From contig OY992537.1 in assembly GCA_963921195.1 (NCBI GenBank), positions 150,567,341-150,631,340 of the forward strand: a stretch of 64,000 bases of DNA, given 5' to 3'. Both the position numbers and the translations under genes were made by a program. This DNA comes from Pegoplata infirma. Its lineage: Eukaryota; Arthropoda; Insecta; Diptera; Anthomyiidae. Below, piece after piece: positions 53,149 to 63,639 of the stretch (positions within the stretch are counted from its first letter, which is position 1; each line of letters starts with the position of its first letter). The notes beneath the pieces were generated by a model. The model saw only the letters and a list, made by a program, of their open reading frames with translations. It ran no database searches and was not told the DNA's origin.

Positions 53149-53903
53149 CTGTTCATGGTTTACTTAACACAGCCTGCAATAGCATAGACTGCATTCTTAC
53201 TATCTCTTGCATCATGTTTCCCATTGTATTCGTGAAGTTCGATATCGACTGAACTAACGTATCAATTGTTGCCTCGAGTCTACTAAAATTAAAATTTTGG
53301 GTAGTGGGATGATCCTGAGGATTTTCAGCATTGAGTTGAGGATTCGATCCCGCATTTTGTGGCGTATTTTGAACTTGGGGTTGTAATGGAGTAAATTGAA
53401 CTTGGGGTTGTATTGGGGTTATTTGAACTTTGGGTCGACCTCTTAAAACAGATGCAAAAGAGTGAATATTCTGATTGAATTCTGGAATATTTGGGGCATT
53501 TACATTAATGGGGTGTGGTTCCGAATTGTCCTGGGTGCACGCTTTTGAACTGTGTAACTCAGCACAAATTGCACACACTGCGGGGTGCATACAGTATGCC
53601 TTAGTGTGACCAAATTCTTGGCAATTAAAGCACTGAACGGGGCCTTTTCTTTTATAGGGCTCTTCGACTGTAACTTTACGATGAAGTAAATACTTCAAAT
53701 TATAAATGGGATGAATTTCGCCTTTTTTTAGTCGGATATCATTTGGCTCAAGTTCAATGCGGAATAAAGGTTGGGGTGTCCTTTCTCTATTTCTAATATT
53801 ACTCACGGACTTAATCTTAAAGCCTTCATTCTGAAGCACTTTTTGAATATCGGAAGGATCTACATTGGAGTCAACTCTTTTAATTACAACTTGCATACCT
53901 TTA
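53149..53903 (-). mobile_element. Jockey-like element copy 2, 5' half (ORF1, 5'-truncated)
   Basis: The other half of the element at 24734-27193. The 5' truncation lies at about 53903, followed by the 10-bp duplication CTATAAACTT (53904-53913) that matches 24724-24733. With the 26-kb unit removed, the element would be about 3.2 kb. Confidence 0.9.
53153..53896 (-). pseudogene. Jockey-like ORF1, 5'-truncated
   Basis: 247 codons without interruption. Residues about 1-75 form the RRM-like core (VVIKRVDSNVDPSDIQ to HPIYNLKYLLHRKVTVEE). The knuckles CFNCQEFGHTKAYC and CAICAELHSSKAC follow, then a Gln/Pro linker (repeated PQVQ-TP) and a C-terminal helix with Met and Gln. The stop TGA (53155-53153) is part of the target duplication, so this ORF kept its stop after the insertion. 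The first Met is internal to the family protein; the N-terminal part is lost by truncation. Copy 1 has the same domain order, which supports the assignment. Confidence 0.92.
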
Positions 53904-53913
53904 CTATAAACTT

Positions 53914-55808
53914 AAAAAAAAATTCCTTGATATTTGTATATTTTGAAAATTAAGCATAATTTTGCAGGTGGTGGTGAAAAAAATCTAAAAAAAAATAATA
54001 TTTATACAAAAACACAAACTTTGGTAAGCCAAAAAACAATATTTTGCTCATAATTGCTCTTAAGTCGCTATACCATAAATAAGTATAAGGGTTCCCAAGT
54101 AAGTATTAATTAACATCAGAAACAATTTTAACCTTTCAGTAAGAGCCTCTTAAAATTGGGTCATTTATATCAAATGAAGAGCTTTTTGAGCTGTGGAAAA
54201 CACATAAAAAAAATATGGATGAAATACTGCTCAGCAAAAATAAATCGAGATTTTGGCGACACAGCATCTTTTTATAGCATACCGAATCGCATCCAAAGAG
54301 CGCTCTTGAGGATGCAGTAAAAGTAAGGGGAAAAAATTACAAATTTTTGTTAAGATTTTTTATATAAAACTCAAAATATAAAATTATATTTTGATAAAAT
54401 TTCATACATGCTTTCTTTTTGAATATATTTAACGCTTTTTGAATAAAAAACCATGAGTTTTAGGCAAAGACACATGATTTCACTGCATCATTATTGCGCA
54501 TTAATCAGCGCTACAAAGAGTGCTTCAATAATAACACCTCACATTTTAAATAAGAAAAATTGAGTACACCATTTCCACTTTAGTTTCAGAAAATACAAAT
54601 TATATTGCAAAAAATGTCCAATCATATTTTAAAATCTCCAATTTTATTTAAAAATGTCTAATTATATATCAAAAATTTCCAATATAATTGAACATTTTTT
54701 AAATGTAATTAAATTTTTTTTTGTTATAAATGGTAATATCTGAAATATAAATGGAAGTTTCCGAAATATAATTTGAAAATTGCGAAATATAATTGGAAAT
54801 TTTTTTTAATGTAATAGGATCTCTTAGGCAATATTTCTTCCAAATGCTTGCAGGTAGTCAACTGATTTTCAGAATTAGTCAATTGTATTTAAGATTTTCC
54901 AATTGCATTCAGAACTAGTCAATTGTATTTCAGATTTTGTAATTTGTTTTTCAGAAATAGTTAAATCCGCTCTAAAAATATACATGAATTCAATGCATCT
55001 TTATAGCGATTTTTTCAGCGCTCTAAAGAGATGAGAATTCAGAGCATCTTAAAAGCGCTTTTTCGGTGTATCCAACTAGCGCTCTAAAGTGTGACATCGC
55101 CTTATACGGCGTTCACACTTGCTGTTTTGAAGTGTTCAAGAGTGAGATGTTTAAAAAAGTCTTTGTTCTGTGTCCATTACGTTTTTATTCTGCTACTGGT
55201 GTTTTGTTGAACAACTTGTTTAAGGTCGCTAGTGTGAACTCCATATTAGAGAATCATGCATGAATTCAGCAGGTTTGGATGCACTCCTTGACTCGAGTTT
55301 CCTTTCCAAAAGCTGCTGCCAGTTCAGCAAAATTTCTGCTGGGTGACGACATAACATTTTGAAACACCTTCGCGAAATTGGTTTATTATTATATTCTTAA
55401 CCTACCCACAAAATTTTAAAAGTATACATAAATAATTACAGAAGATATAGGGTTTTGGCCAGAATTTACCACTGTGCAGTGGTTTATTATCAACTTTTTT
55501 TGGAAATAATTCGGCCATTCAGTAAGTACTGGACTGATTGCAGTGAAATTTATACCAGTTATAGCTAACGGAGGACCCCATATGTCAAAAAGGGGCGCCT
55601 CCAGGGACCCCTAAAGTGGGACACCTTTTGCATACAAAGGCTTTGGGTGCTTGCTAATTTGTTGTTTATTATCCGATTTAAAATATTTAAACTTTACCCC
55701 CTGGGAAAAAAGTGCACGCCTCTGTTTGTCCTACCAAAGCGAACATAGATTCTTTAATATGTAAGTAGCTTACGACATGAATAGCTAATAATCCTAGCCT
55801 TTAATATA
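53914..55808. other. AT-rich DNA with small repeats, no gene
   Basis: Contains the dispersed repeat at 54232-54310, AATTGGAAATTT-type words at about 54600-54960, and AGCGCTCTAAAG repeats near 55015-55090 with a single CTTTTTCGGTG-TA MITE-like end near 55056-55070. The 65-codon frame at 55066 has no motif. No coding gene is recognised. Confidence 0.5.
54232..54310 (+). repeat. Dispersed repeat, partner at 24430-24505
   Basis: Same order of phrases as its partner: CAGCAAAAAT, ACACAGCATCTTTTTATAGC, GCATCCAAAGAGCGCTC. The copies lie on either side of the split Jockey element in the same orientation, but outside its TSD. Confidence 0.8.
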
Positions 55809-56097
55809 CACCAAAAAAACTCCCCAGTTAGATAGTAATGAAAATCTTCAGTTGATTTAAAATAATTTAAAAATAACTGAGGTAGTAATGAATAACTGGA
55901 TTTTCAATTAATTTTAATCAACCTTTCAGTAACCCTTTTATTAATATTTCGTTTATTCGTTTACAAAACTTCAAAAACCAATATTATTTTTTTAAAACAA
56001 ATAATGAGGAAACCCAAATGTAATTTTATTTTGTAATTGTGAGTTCAATTTGCTAAAATGTGTCTTAACTCTACTACTATGGAGTCAAGAATTAGGT
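55809..56097. mobile_element. Partial MITE of the 35222-35914 family
   Basis: TA-flanked CACCAAAAAAACTCCCCAG at 55809 and inner phrases TAATGAATAACTGG and ACCTTTCAGTAA resemble the MITE at 35222. A right terminus was not found. The hAT-type element at 56106 lies beyond or within it, and related AACTGG/CCAGTTATTACC words near 60190-60270 may be its other half. Confidence 0.5.
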
Positions 56098-56287
56098 GTA
56101 CTGACTAGAGCTGCAAAACTATCGATGGTACTATCGATAGTATCGATAGTTTTTTTTTTGAAATGGACTATCGATAGTTTTTACCCGATAGCGATACTAT
56201 CGCCGAAAAAACATTACCCTCATATAGATTACCATTTGATGAAAAAATAGCCAAAAAGTGAACAATTTGTAAATTCTTTATATTATT

Positions 56288-56737
56288 TTGGAAAAACTTT
56301 ACGTTTCAAAGTATAAAGACAATGATAGTAGTCTCGTGGTAATATTATTGCGAAATAATGATCAGGAGAATATAGCAATAAACCCATCTGAAAGTTTAAA
56401 CATAGATTTACCTTCAACTTCAGTTAGTCAAAAAAATCCGAAAAAGACCATATTTGTGGCACGTTTATCATCCAATACATCCGTCGAAGATGTTTCCAAT
56501 TATATAAATTTTAAGCTAGGCCGTGAATATCAATTAAATGTTTTTAAATTCAACTACGCCGAACACAGAAGTAAATCATCCTTCAAAATTTTAGTTCCGG
56601 AAGAAATATTCACTACTGTTCTTAATCCAAATTTTTGGCCTCCTAACTCCATAACTCGTGAATATACTTACAAAGAAAAGCCCAGAAATGATATTGCTTA
56701 TTTACCAAAAAATTGTATTCCTGTCTCAAAAAACTAA
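56288..56737 (+). pseudogene. Non-LTR ORF1, C-terminal RRM-like domain
   Basis: KKTIFVARLSSNTSVEDVSNY to FKILVPEEIFTTVLNPNFWPPNS resembles the C-terminal domain of ORF1 proteins from CR1-type insect elements. There is a stop at 56735-56737, and ORF2 begins in an overlapping frame from about 56713. The Met at 56288 is probably internal. Function would be RNA binding. Confidence 0.7.
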
Positions 56738-57544
56738 GTAACTTTCCTGTTGATTCGATTTCCATTGTTTATCAAAATGTTCGAGGATTAAATACAAAAT
56801 TACCATACGCCGATAGTTTTGGCTTTAGTAAACAGATCATTGTTTTTACTGAAACCTGGCTCCATAAGGATGTGCATAACTCTGAAATTCTGTGTCCCCA
56901 GTACCAAATAAGTATTTAGACGTGATCGGAATAATGGAACTAGCAAGAGTGGTGGTGTTTTGATTGCAGCTATGAATAATTTTCCTTCTGAAGAAATATC
57001 ACTTTGTGATATCATCAACAATAAAAATCTTGAAATTGAAATACTTTGTGTCCTGGTAAAGTTAAAAAATAAATCTTTATATGTAATCTGTTCATATATT
57101 CCTCCAAAATCTCCAACTAACATCTATGAAGAACATAAAAAAGCGTCTGATTTCATTTTAAAAAAATTGAAACCATCCGATTTACTTATATTGATTGGTG
57201 ATTATAATATGCCATCAACATCCTGGCAAGTAGAACCCGATACCAATTATTTGTCTCCAATACTTTCCCCGGAATCAAATGCTGATTTTATAAATGGTTT
57301 GTCTACAAATTGTCTTTTTCAAATTAACAATATCACAAATACCTACAATAAACTGTTGGATTTAGTTTTTGTTAATGAACCTGCTGACTTCTGCGTAAAA
57401 CAATCTTGTCCTTTATCAAATCCAGAGGATAAGTATCATCCAACACTGGAAATAACATATGAATATCAAAACTCCAATTCTGTGAACAATAAAGGTCAAA
57501 AACAACAAAAAATTTTTTGTTTCAAACGAACAAATTATGAATAA
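56713..57544 (+). pseudogene. Non-LTR ORF2: endonuclease, frameshifted
   Basis: SISIVYQNVRGLNTKL is the start of an AP-type endonuclease (catalytic Asn), and VFTETWL has the Glu. The frame stops at 56919 and continues one frame over from about 56925 (SGGVLIAA). LIGDYNMPSTSW gives D-x-N. The C-terminal motif has KYHPTLEI where most relatives have S-D-H, so the catalytic Asp is not obvious. Another shift at 57537-57544 leads into the RT part. Confidence 0.88.
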
Positions 57545-58346
57545 CTTACTTCGGCTTTATCTAAGTATCAACTGGACTGAAGTATTTGCTCCACATAACG
57601 ATAGTTTGGATCAGATATTAAAATCATTTTACCTTATATTATTGGACTGTTTTTCCAAATCTGTTCCTAAATCGTATCCACCTAAGTCCACAGGACCGCC
57701 TTGGAATTCAAAATTTCTTTCCTGCCTTAAGAACAAGAAAAATAAAATGTTTAAAAAATATAAGGAACACGGTTCATCTGTTAATTACATGAAATACTCA
57801 ATATCTAGATCCGAATACAATTTGGCAAATCGTTCTGCTTATAATAATTACCTAACAAAAATGAAAACAAATCTAAAAAGTGACCCTAAATCATTTTATT
57901 CCTTTGTTAATTCAAAAAGGCGATCCCTGGATTTTCCCACCACAATGAAATTAAATAGTACAGAAACCTCTGATGATACTTCTATCAGCAACATGTTTGC
58001 AGAGTTTTTTGCTTCAACATACTCCTCTACTTCCTTTGATAATACAACGCAATATCCATATCCTATTCCTGAGTCATCACTTATAAGTATTCCGTTTATA
58101 CAGGAACAAACAGTTCTGGATAACTTGGTAAAACTGAAATGGTGCTACGCTGCGGGACCAGATGGAGTCCCAAATTGTGTCTTAAGACGATGTGCAAACC
58201 TTCTATGTATTCCATTAACTTTTCTTTATAACTTATCTCTAAAGCTGGCATATTTCCCCGATATTTGGAAACAGTCCTTCATAACTCCAATATTCAAGTC
58301 TGGAAGTAAATCTGTTATCTCGAATTATAGAGGGATACTTAGCTAA
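57537..58346 (+). pseudogene. Non-LTR ORF2: linker and RT fingers
   Basis: PPKSTGPPWNSKFLSCLKNKKN and SDPKSFYSFVNSKR are the linker. YAAGPDGVPNCVLRRC and WKQSFITPIFKSGSKSVISNYRG are the first RT blocks. The frame is lost directly after NYRGI near 58335. Confidence 0.9.
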
Positions 58347-59616
58347 ATTAAGTTCTATTCCAAAATTATTTGAAAAACTAATCACTGAAACATTGTCTCA
58401 TCAAATATCCACTATTCTTTCTCCAGAGCAACATGGTTTTCGTAAATCCTGTTCAACAGTAACAAATTTACTCGAACTTACAACTTTTGTCAACGATGGT
58501 TTTATAAACAAAAAACAAACAGATGCAGTCTATACTGATTTCAGTAAAGCTTTCGACAGAGTGAACCATGACCTTCTACTGTTCAAGCTAGACCAGATGG
58601 GATTCAATGTGCCACTTTTGAAGTGGATTTATTCCTATCTTAAAGGCAGAAAACAATGTGTAAAATTCCGTACGGTACTTTCAAATGTAATAACTGTTTC
58701 ATCCGGTGATCCTCAAGGAAGTCATTTAGGACCACTATTATTTACACTTTTTATTAATGATCTTCCATCCACCATTCAATATTCCAAATCCCTGATGTAT
58801 GCTGATGACGTTAAGATATTACACTCCTTTGCTAATCCTGTTGATCAATCCTTACTACAGATCGATATAAATAATTTGGCAACCTGGTGCAAAATTAATT
58901 TGATGGACCTTAATGAAAAAAAGTGCAAATACATGATTTTTTCAAGATCACTTCCAATAATTGGCTCTTATATGATAAACAATAAACATCTGGAACTGGT
59001 GGAAACGTTCAGCGATCTGGGAATTTTATTGGACAAACGTTTAGACTTCCGTAACCATATTTCTAAAACAATTAATAAAGCAACAGGCGTGCTTGGATTC
59101 ATCAAACGTTGGTCGAAGGAATTCTCAGACCCTTACACAACGAAGCAGCTCTTTACTACACTTGTCCTCGAATATGGCTCTGTTGTATGGGATCCGTATT
59201 ACAATGTACATTCCAACTCCATCGAGTCTGTTCAAAAACAATTCCTTATATTTTGTCTTCGTGGACTGGGATGGGATCCTAATGTCCATCTACCACCATA
59301 TCGTAGTCGTCTAGCACTTATAAAGCTTCCTACTCTTCAAAGTCGAAGAAAAATGCTTAATGTATCTTTTTTATTCAATTTAATTAATGGCAATCTATAT
59401 TCAGAATTTCTTTTGAGCAAAGTTAATATTAATACTCCTAATCGTTTATCAAGATATTATCAATTTCTTATTGTTAAATATTTTCGTACTAATTATGCCA
59501 ACTCGGATCCTTTTCGTCGAATTTGTATTCAATTTAATCAACTTTATAATGTCATCGATTTTGATAAAAGTTTAGATCTTATAAAAAGAGATGTAATCCT
59601 GTATCTTAATAATTAA
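58340..59616 (+). pseudogene. Non-LTR ORF2: RT catalytic region and C-terminus
   Basis: SSIPKLFEKLI, EQHGFRKSCSTVTNLLEL and YTDFSKAFDRVNHDLL (first Asp), then SSGDPQGSHLGPLLF and YADD at residues 136-139 from the Met at 58393, then DLGILLDKRLDFRNHI. The last about 180 residues form the C-terminal domain. The Met at 58393 is internal. The stop at 59614-59616 precedes an AT-rich 3' UTR. The RT catalytic residues are intact within this frame. Confidence 0.93.
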
Positions 59617-60048
59617 ATTTTATTTGTTTTTTCTTGTATTTTTCTATAACGTTTATTAATCTGTCATACCTTTGTTTTTTATATGTACATTTTATTCTTA
59701 TTATTATTGTAATTATTATTGTTATCTAAATGGTCTGTAAGGATATAAAATTCCATAGACTTAATAAATAAATAAATAAATAAAAAAAAAAAAATAAAAG
59801 GTCTGGACAGAACAACCAAGGCACGGTGGAAGATCGCCGTAGTTAGTTAAAATAGAATAGAGTGACATTGAACGGCAAAAACTATCATTTATGTGTCCAA
59901 AACTACCCAGTTTTAATGGAAACCAACGTAATTTTATGCAAAAACTTACAATTCTTTAAAATATCCGATACTATCGATAGTTTAAAATCAAACTATCGAA
60001 AATATCGAATGGGACGACTATTGATAGTTTTGCAGCTCTAGTACTGAC

Positions 60049-60294
60049 GGTGAGATAAATTAGATCAAAAGTAATGTAATAAAGATGTAGTCAAAAATTT
60101 TAATATTAAATAAAAGTGTAAAAAATAAAAAATGTTTTCTTAAATGATGAAATTAAACAAAAAATATGCAGTTTGACAATTTTTATTTTTTAACCAGTTA
60201 TTACCAACTATTTTCAAAGAATTTACAAATTAAATTAGTATGCTGTTGTCTGTAACTGGAAATTAGTTAAAATCAAAATTGTTTATAAAGGCCT
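60049..60294. other. AT-rich flank of the hAT element
   Basis: Contains AACCAGTTATTACC and GTAACTGGAAATTAG, phrases like those in the MITE at 35222, so it may be the far half of the 55809 MITE. No gene. Confidence 0.45.
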
Positions 60295-60413
60295 ATTCAT
60301 ACCTGAGGTAAAATCTCGTTTGAACGAGATTTCAATCATATGGTCTGTATCATTTTATATACAACCATATGATCGAAATCTCGTTCGAACGAGATTTCAC
60401 CGCAGGTGTGAAT
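60295..60413. mobile_element. 119-bp hairpin MITE-like repeat
   Basis: ATTCATACCTGAGGTAAAAT at the left pairs over 49 bp with ATTTCACCGCAGGTGTGAAT at the right, with about five mismatches. Each arm contains ATCTCGTTCGAACGAGAT, itself palindromic, so four half-sites are arranged in the hairpin. Confidence 0.85.
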
Positions 60414-61779
60414 TAGTATTGTTACCATCAAGTGTGAATTAATATTAGTTACCATCAAGTGCTAAATGCCAAGTGCTAAATGCCAAAAATGCCAAATATG
60501 TAATTATTTTTCGACTAATTAACAAAAATGTACTTAAATTTTGCTATTTTACTCAATACTAGCAGAGTACCCGGCGTTGCCCGAGGAATAAAAATTAGAA
60601 ATTTTAATTAATAATTATGAAATTTGCGTTAGATTTTTTTTATCTAAGAACATCATTTTATAATAAAAAAAAAATTAAGAAATCTATTTTTATTGAAAAA
60701 AAATTGAAAACATTGAAGAAAATTATTTTCCCCAAAATCTAATGTTAAAAATTTTTATAATCTTTGTAAAGCAATCAAAGTATTTTAATTTGGATTATTT
60801 TATTTAAATAAAAAAAAATTTCCACTGTTAATATTTTTCAAAATATAAAATATTTTTATTATTTTGAACATAAGAACAAAAAATACAGTTTAAAGTGTAA
60901 AAAGTCTCATAATTTTTCCAAAGGGAACGTCTCAAATCCTTAAAATATTTCTATTATCAAACCAGCAAAATTTCATGTTCTAAATAATCGGTTCCAGAAC
61001 GTATCATATTACCATGCAACCGATTCTACTTAACATTCCAAAATCAATTATTTTTGTTTAAAACTGTCCCGAAAACCATCGTTTTTTAGAGCAAGTAGTT
61101 TTTTTGTAAAAAAATTGTATATAGAAAATTTTGTTGTCTTTACCGTCGAATATATTCAAGAATCTATTGAACCAGGAATTGGTTCCACAAAATTTTCCTG
61201 GGAAAGAAAAATTTTAACACGGAATATTTGACATTTGTCAAGTTGACCCCAGTGTTTTTTGTCAGCTTGACCCTACATATATGGAACATTCTCCCATAAG
61301 ACCTTTAAGTTATCAGGAAGGGGAAAAGTAAAAAAACAAAATATTGTTATGTATTCATATCTGAATTCTTTTGATGCTAATGCCTTTTAATTTAAACCCC
61401 ATGATATTTAGTTGTCCAAACCCAATAAAGTACCAGATTGTACGAAAAAACGAATTTGGCTAAAAATTTAAACATAGAGTTTTTAGACCAAAACGAATCA
61501 TGATTTGCCCGGCGATCGACGAAATTCGAAAAAAAGTCATTGTTCGTGCCACCCTAATATACATAAATGGAATATCGGTAGTCAAAATTGAATTCGATCG
61601 ACATAACTGGTTTTAAACTGAAAACTTTTTTATTCACAACTTTTGGCTGGCAGTTACAGTTAATTCTAAATCTTCATCCAAAAAGATGTCCCTAGCGTTC
61701 GTTTTTTTTTTTTATTTATAACGTAAATGAATACTTTTGAACAGTGTTTTTTTATTTGAAATGTCGAATTATCGTAAAG
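60414..61779. other. AT-rich DNA, no gene
   Basis: A small GC-rich phrase, TACCCGGCGTTGCCCGAGG at about 60568, stands out from very AT-rich surroundings. Nothing else is recognised. Confidence 0.6.
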
Positions 61780-62209
61780 TACTGCTCAAAATTATAGCGC
61801 ACTTTAAATTATTTTTTACAACTTATTGTTTCTATTCAAAATATCAAAAAAATGTCAAGTTTTTTTGTGTCAATTAAACATTTTTATTCAAATTTATTTA
61901 ATTAAAGTCACAATTCAGTTTTAAATAACACAATAAAAATATCAGAGGTGGTTTTATAAAAAAAGTCTTCAATAGACTGTTCATAATTATAGCGCACTAA
62001 AAAAAATTAATTCGTTAAATGAAAAGTTGATCAAAATTTAAACACAGCCAGATGAAATACTTGTTCCTTTAGCTTTTAAAAATACATTTAATACTATTTG
62101 AAATCGATTTGAACGATTTGGAGCAGTCATTTATGGTTGCTTTCGATTAAATATCCTTCATAGCGCTGATCAATTCACTTTTATAGTTATTTGGTAGATT
62201 TAACGGGCA

Positions 62210-62440
62210 CGATCGGTAAGACCCAATGTTTTCAATTAAGTTAATGTCTGGTGACTATTTTAATATCTTTTGGCCAATATAATTGGAAAAAATTGTTGTT
62301 TCTGAACCAGTCCATCGAGAATTTCACCTTATTACAGGGGGCATTATCACTTTGAATGAAGGCCTGGGTGGATTCAGGCCCAAATATTTGATCAAAATAT
62401 GATGGAAATTCTTCGGAAATGGAATCGATATAGCTGCTAG
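62210..62440 (-). pseudogene. Tc1-like transposase C-terminal fragment, left arm
   Basis: On the minus strand, reading with frameshifts, SDNAPC (second catalytic Asp), VKFSMDWF, LYWPK, then SPDINLIEN (with the catalytic Glu) are the DD34E signature region of Tc1/mariner transposases. Stops and indels follow. The DNA-binding N-terminus is absent, so this is a relic. Confidence 0.75.
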
Positions 62441-62805
62441 CATTTAAAAGTTATTCTCAAAAGAGTAATAAGGCGGTAAAATGGGCTGTAAAACATTTGC
62501 ATACGCTAACAGAACCACCACCACGTTGTGTGCTTGGCTGGAACCATTATGGTTGATCCTTATCTTGCATTGTACATTGAAAAAATGATTTATTTTTACA
62601 ATTAATCAACTAATAAATTATTCGTCATGAATAAATTATTATAATGAAGTAATAAATGGTTAAAATCCATCATTTGTTCGATGTACAATGCAGGATAAGG
62701 ATCAACCATATTGGTTCCAGCCAAGCGCACAACGTGGTGGTGGTTCTGTTAGCGTATGCAAATGTTTTACAGCTCATGGTACCGGCTTATTACTCTTTTA
62801 ATAGC

Positions 62806-62974
62806 CGTAATTTCAACAAGCAGATAACTAACAGTGCATAGATATCTACCGTGTAAGTAAAATTTCGTAAATTTAACTCTTAGGTAACTATAATTTTCAA
62901 TGTTAATTTACCGGCTAGGTAAAGATATCTACTAGGTATTTTACACCCGTAGTTACCTACTTGTTGAAATTACG
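62806..62974. mobile_element. 169-bp MITE in the right arm only
   Basis: CGTAATTTCAACAAG and its exact complement bound the insert, flanked by AGC on both sides (62803-62805 and 62975-62977). The left arm of the palindrome lacks it, so it arrived after the inverted dimer formed. A 3-bp duplication would fit a Harbinger-like element; this is tentative. Confidence 0.8.
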
Positions 62975-62994
62975 AGCATAAGAAGGACTTTCAA

Positions 62995-63260
62995 CTGCTA
63001 GAAGCTATATCGATTCAAATTCTTCATATTTTGATCAAATATTTGGGTCTGAATCGACCCAGGCCTTCATTCAAAGTGATAATGCCCCCTGTCATAAGGT
63101 GAAATTCTCGATGGACTGGTTCGGAAACAACAATTTTCCCCAATTATATTGGCCAAAAGATATTAAAATAGTCACCAGACATTAACTTAATTGAAAACAC
63201 TACCGATCGTGCCCCTTAAATTTACCAAATAACTATAAAAGAGAATTGATCAGCGCTATG
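62995..63260 (+). pseudogene. Tc1-like transposase C-terminal fragment, right arm
   Basis: The mirror image of the left-arm fragment: SDNAPC, VKFSMDWF, LYWPK and a damaged SPD-N-IEN block are found on the plus strand, with a stop and an indel near the last. It carries the same 5' loss as the left arm, which shows that both arms derive from one truncated copy. Confidence 0.75.
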
Positions 63261-63639
63261 AAGGATATTTAATCGAAAGCAACCATAAATGACTGCTCCA
63301 AATCGGTCAAATCGATTTCAAATAGTATTAAATGTATTTTTAAAAGCTAAAGGAACAAGTATTTCATCAGGCTGTGTTTAAATTTTGATCAACTTTTCAT
63401 TTAATGAATTAATTTTTTTTAGGGCGCTATAATTATGAACAGTCTATTTAAGACTTTTTTTATAAAACCACCTCTGATATTTTTATTGTGTTATTTAAAA
63501 CTGAATTGTGACTTTAATTAAATAAATTTGAATAAAAATGTTTAATTGACACAAAAAAACTTGACATTTTTTTGATATTTTGAATGGAAACAATAAGTTG
63601 TAAAAAATAATTTAAAGTGCGCTATAATTTTGAGCAGTA

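Larger units (their letters stand above)
56250..59795 (+). mobile_element. CR1/Jockey-type non-LTR retrotransposon inside the hAT element
   Basis: Order: ORF1 end, endonuclease, RT, 3' UTR and a (TAAA)n/poly(A) tail (about 59760-59795). It is 5'-truncated within ORF1 and inserted in the hAT-type element. The target duplication was not resolved. At least three frameshifts make it inactive. The clade is inferred from motif style only. Confidence 0.82.
56106..60040. mobile_element. hAT-type element with TATCGATA ends, 8-bp TSD
   Basis: TAGAGCTGCAAAACTATCGA at 56106 pairs with the complement ending at 60040 (ATAGTTTTGCAGCTCTA). A perfect 8-bp duplication, GTACTGAC, flanks it (56098-56105 and 60041-60048). 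Both ends carry several ACTATCGATAGT words. The core is almost wholly a later retrotransposon insertion; without it the element would be a MITE of about 400 bp. Confidence 0.93.
61782..63637. mobile_element. Inverted dimer of a Tc1-like element 3' half
   Basis: The whole stretch is a near-palindrome with its centre near 62630. Both ends read CTGCTCAAAATTATAGCGC outward-in, with TA outside (61780-61781 and 63638-63639). The left arm is about 61782-62585 and the right about 62672-63637; the right also holds a 169-bp MITE. Each arm encodes, toward its end, the same C-terminal part of a Tc1-family transposase. Neither arm has the N-terminal part. Confidence 0.88.

Noticed and set aside
55066..55263. 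65-codon ORF rich in Cys and Phe
   Set aside because: Overlaps AGCGCTCTAAAG repeats and a MITE-like end; no family signature.
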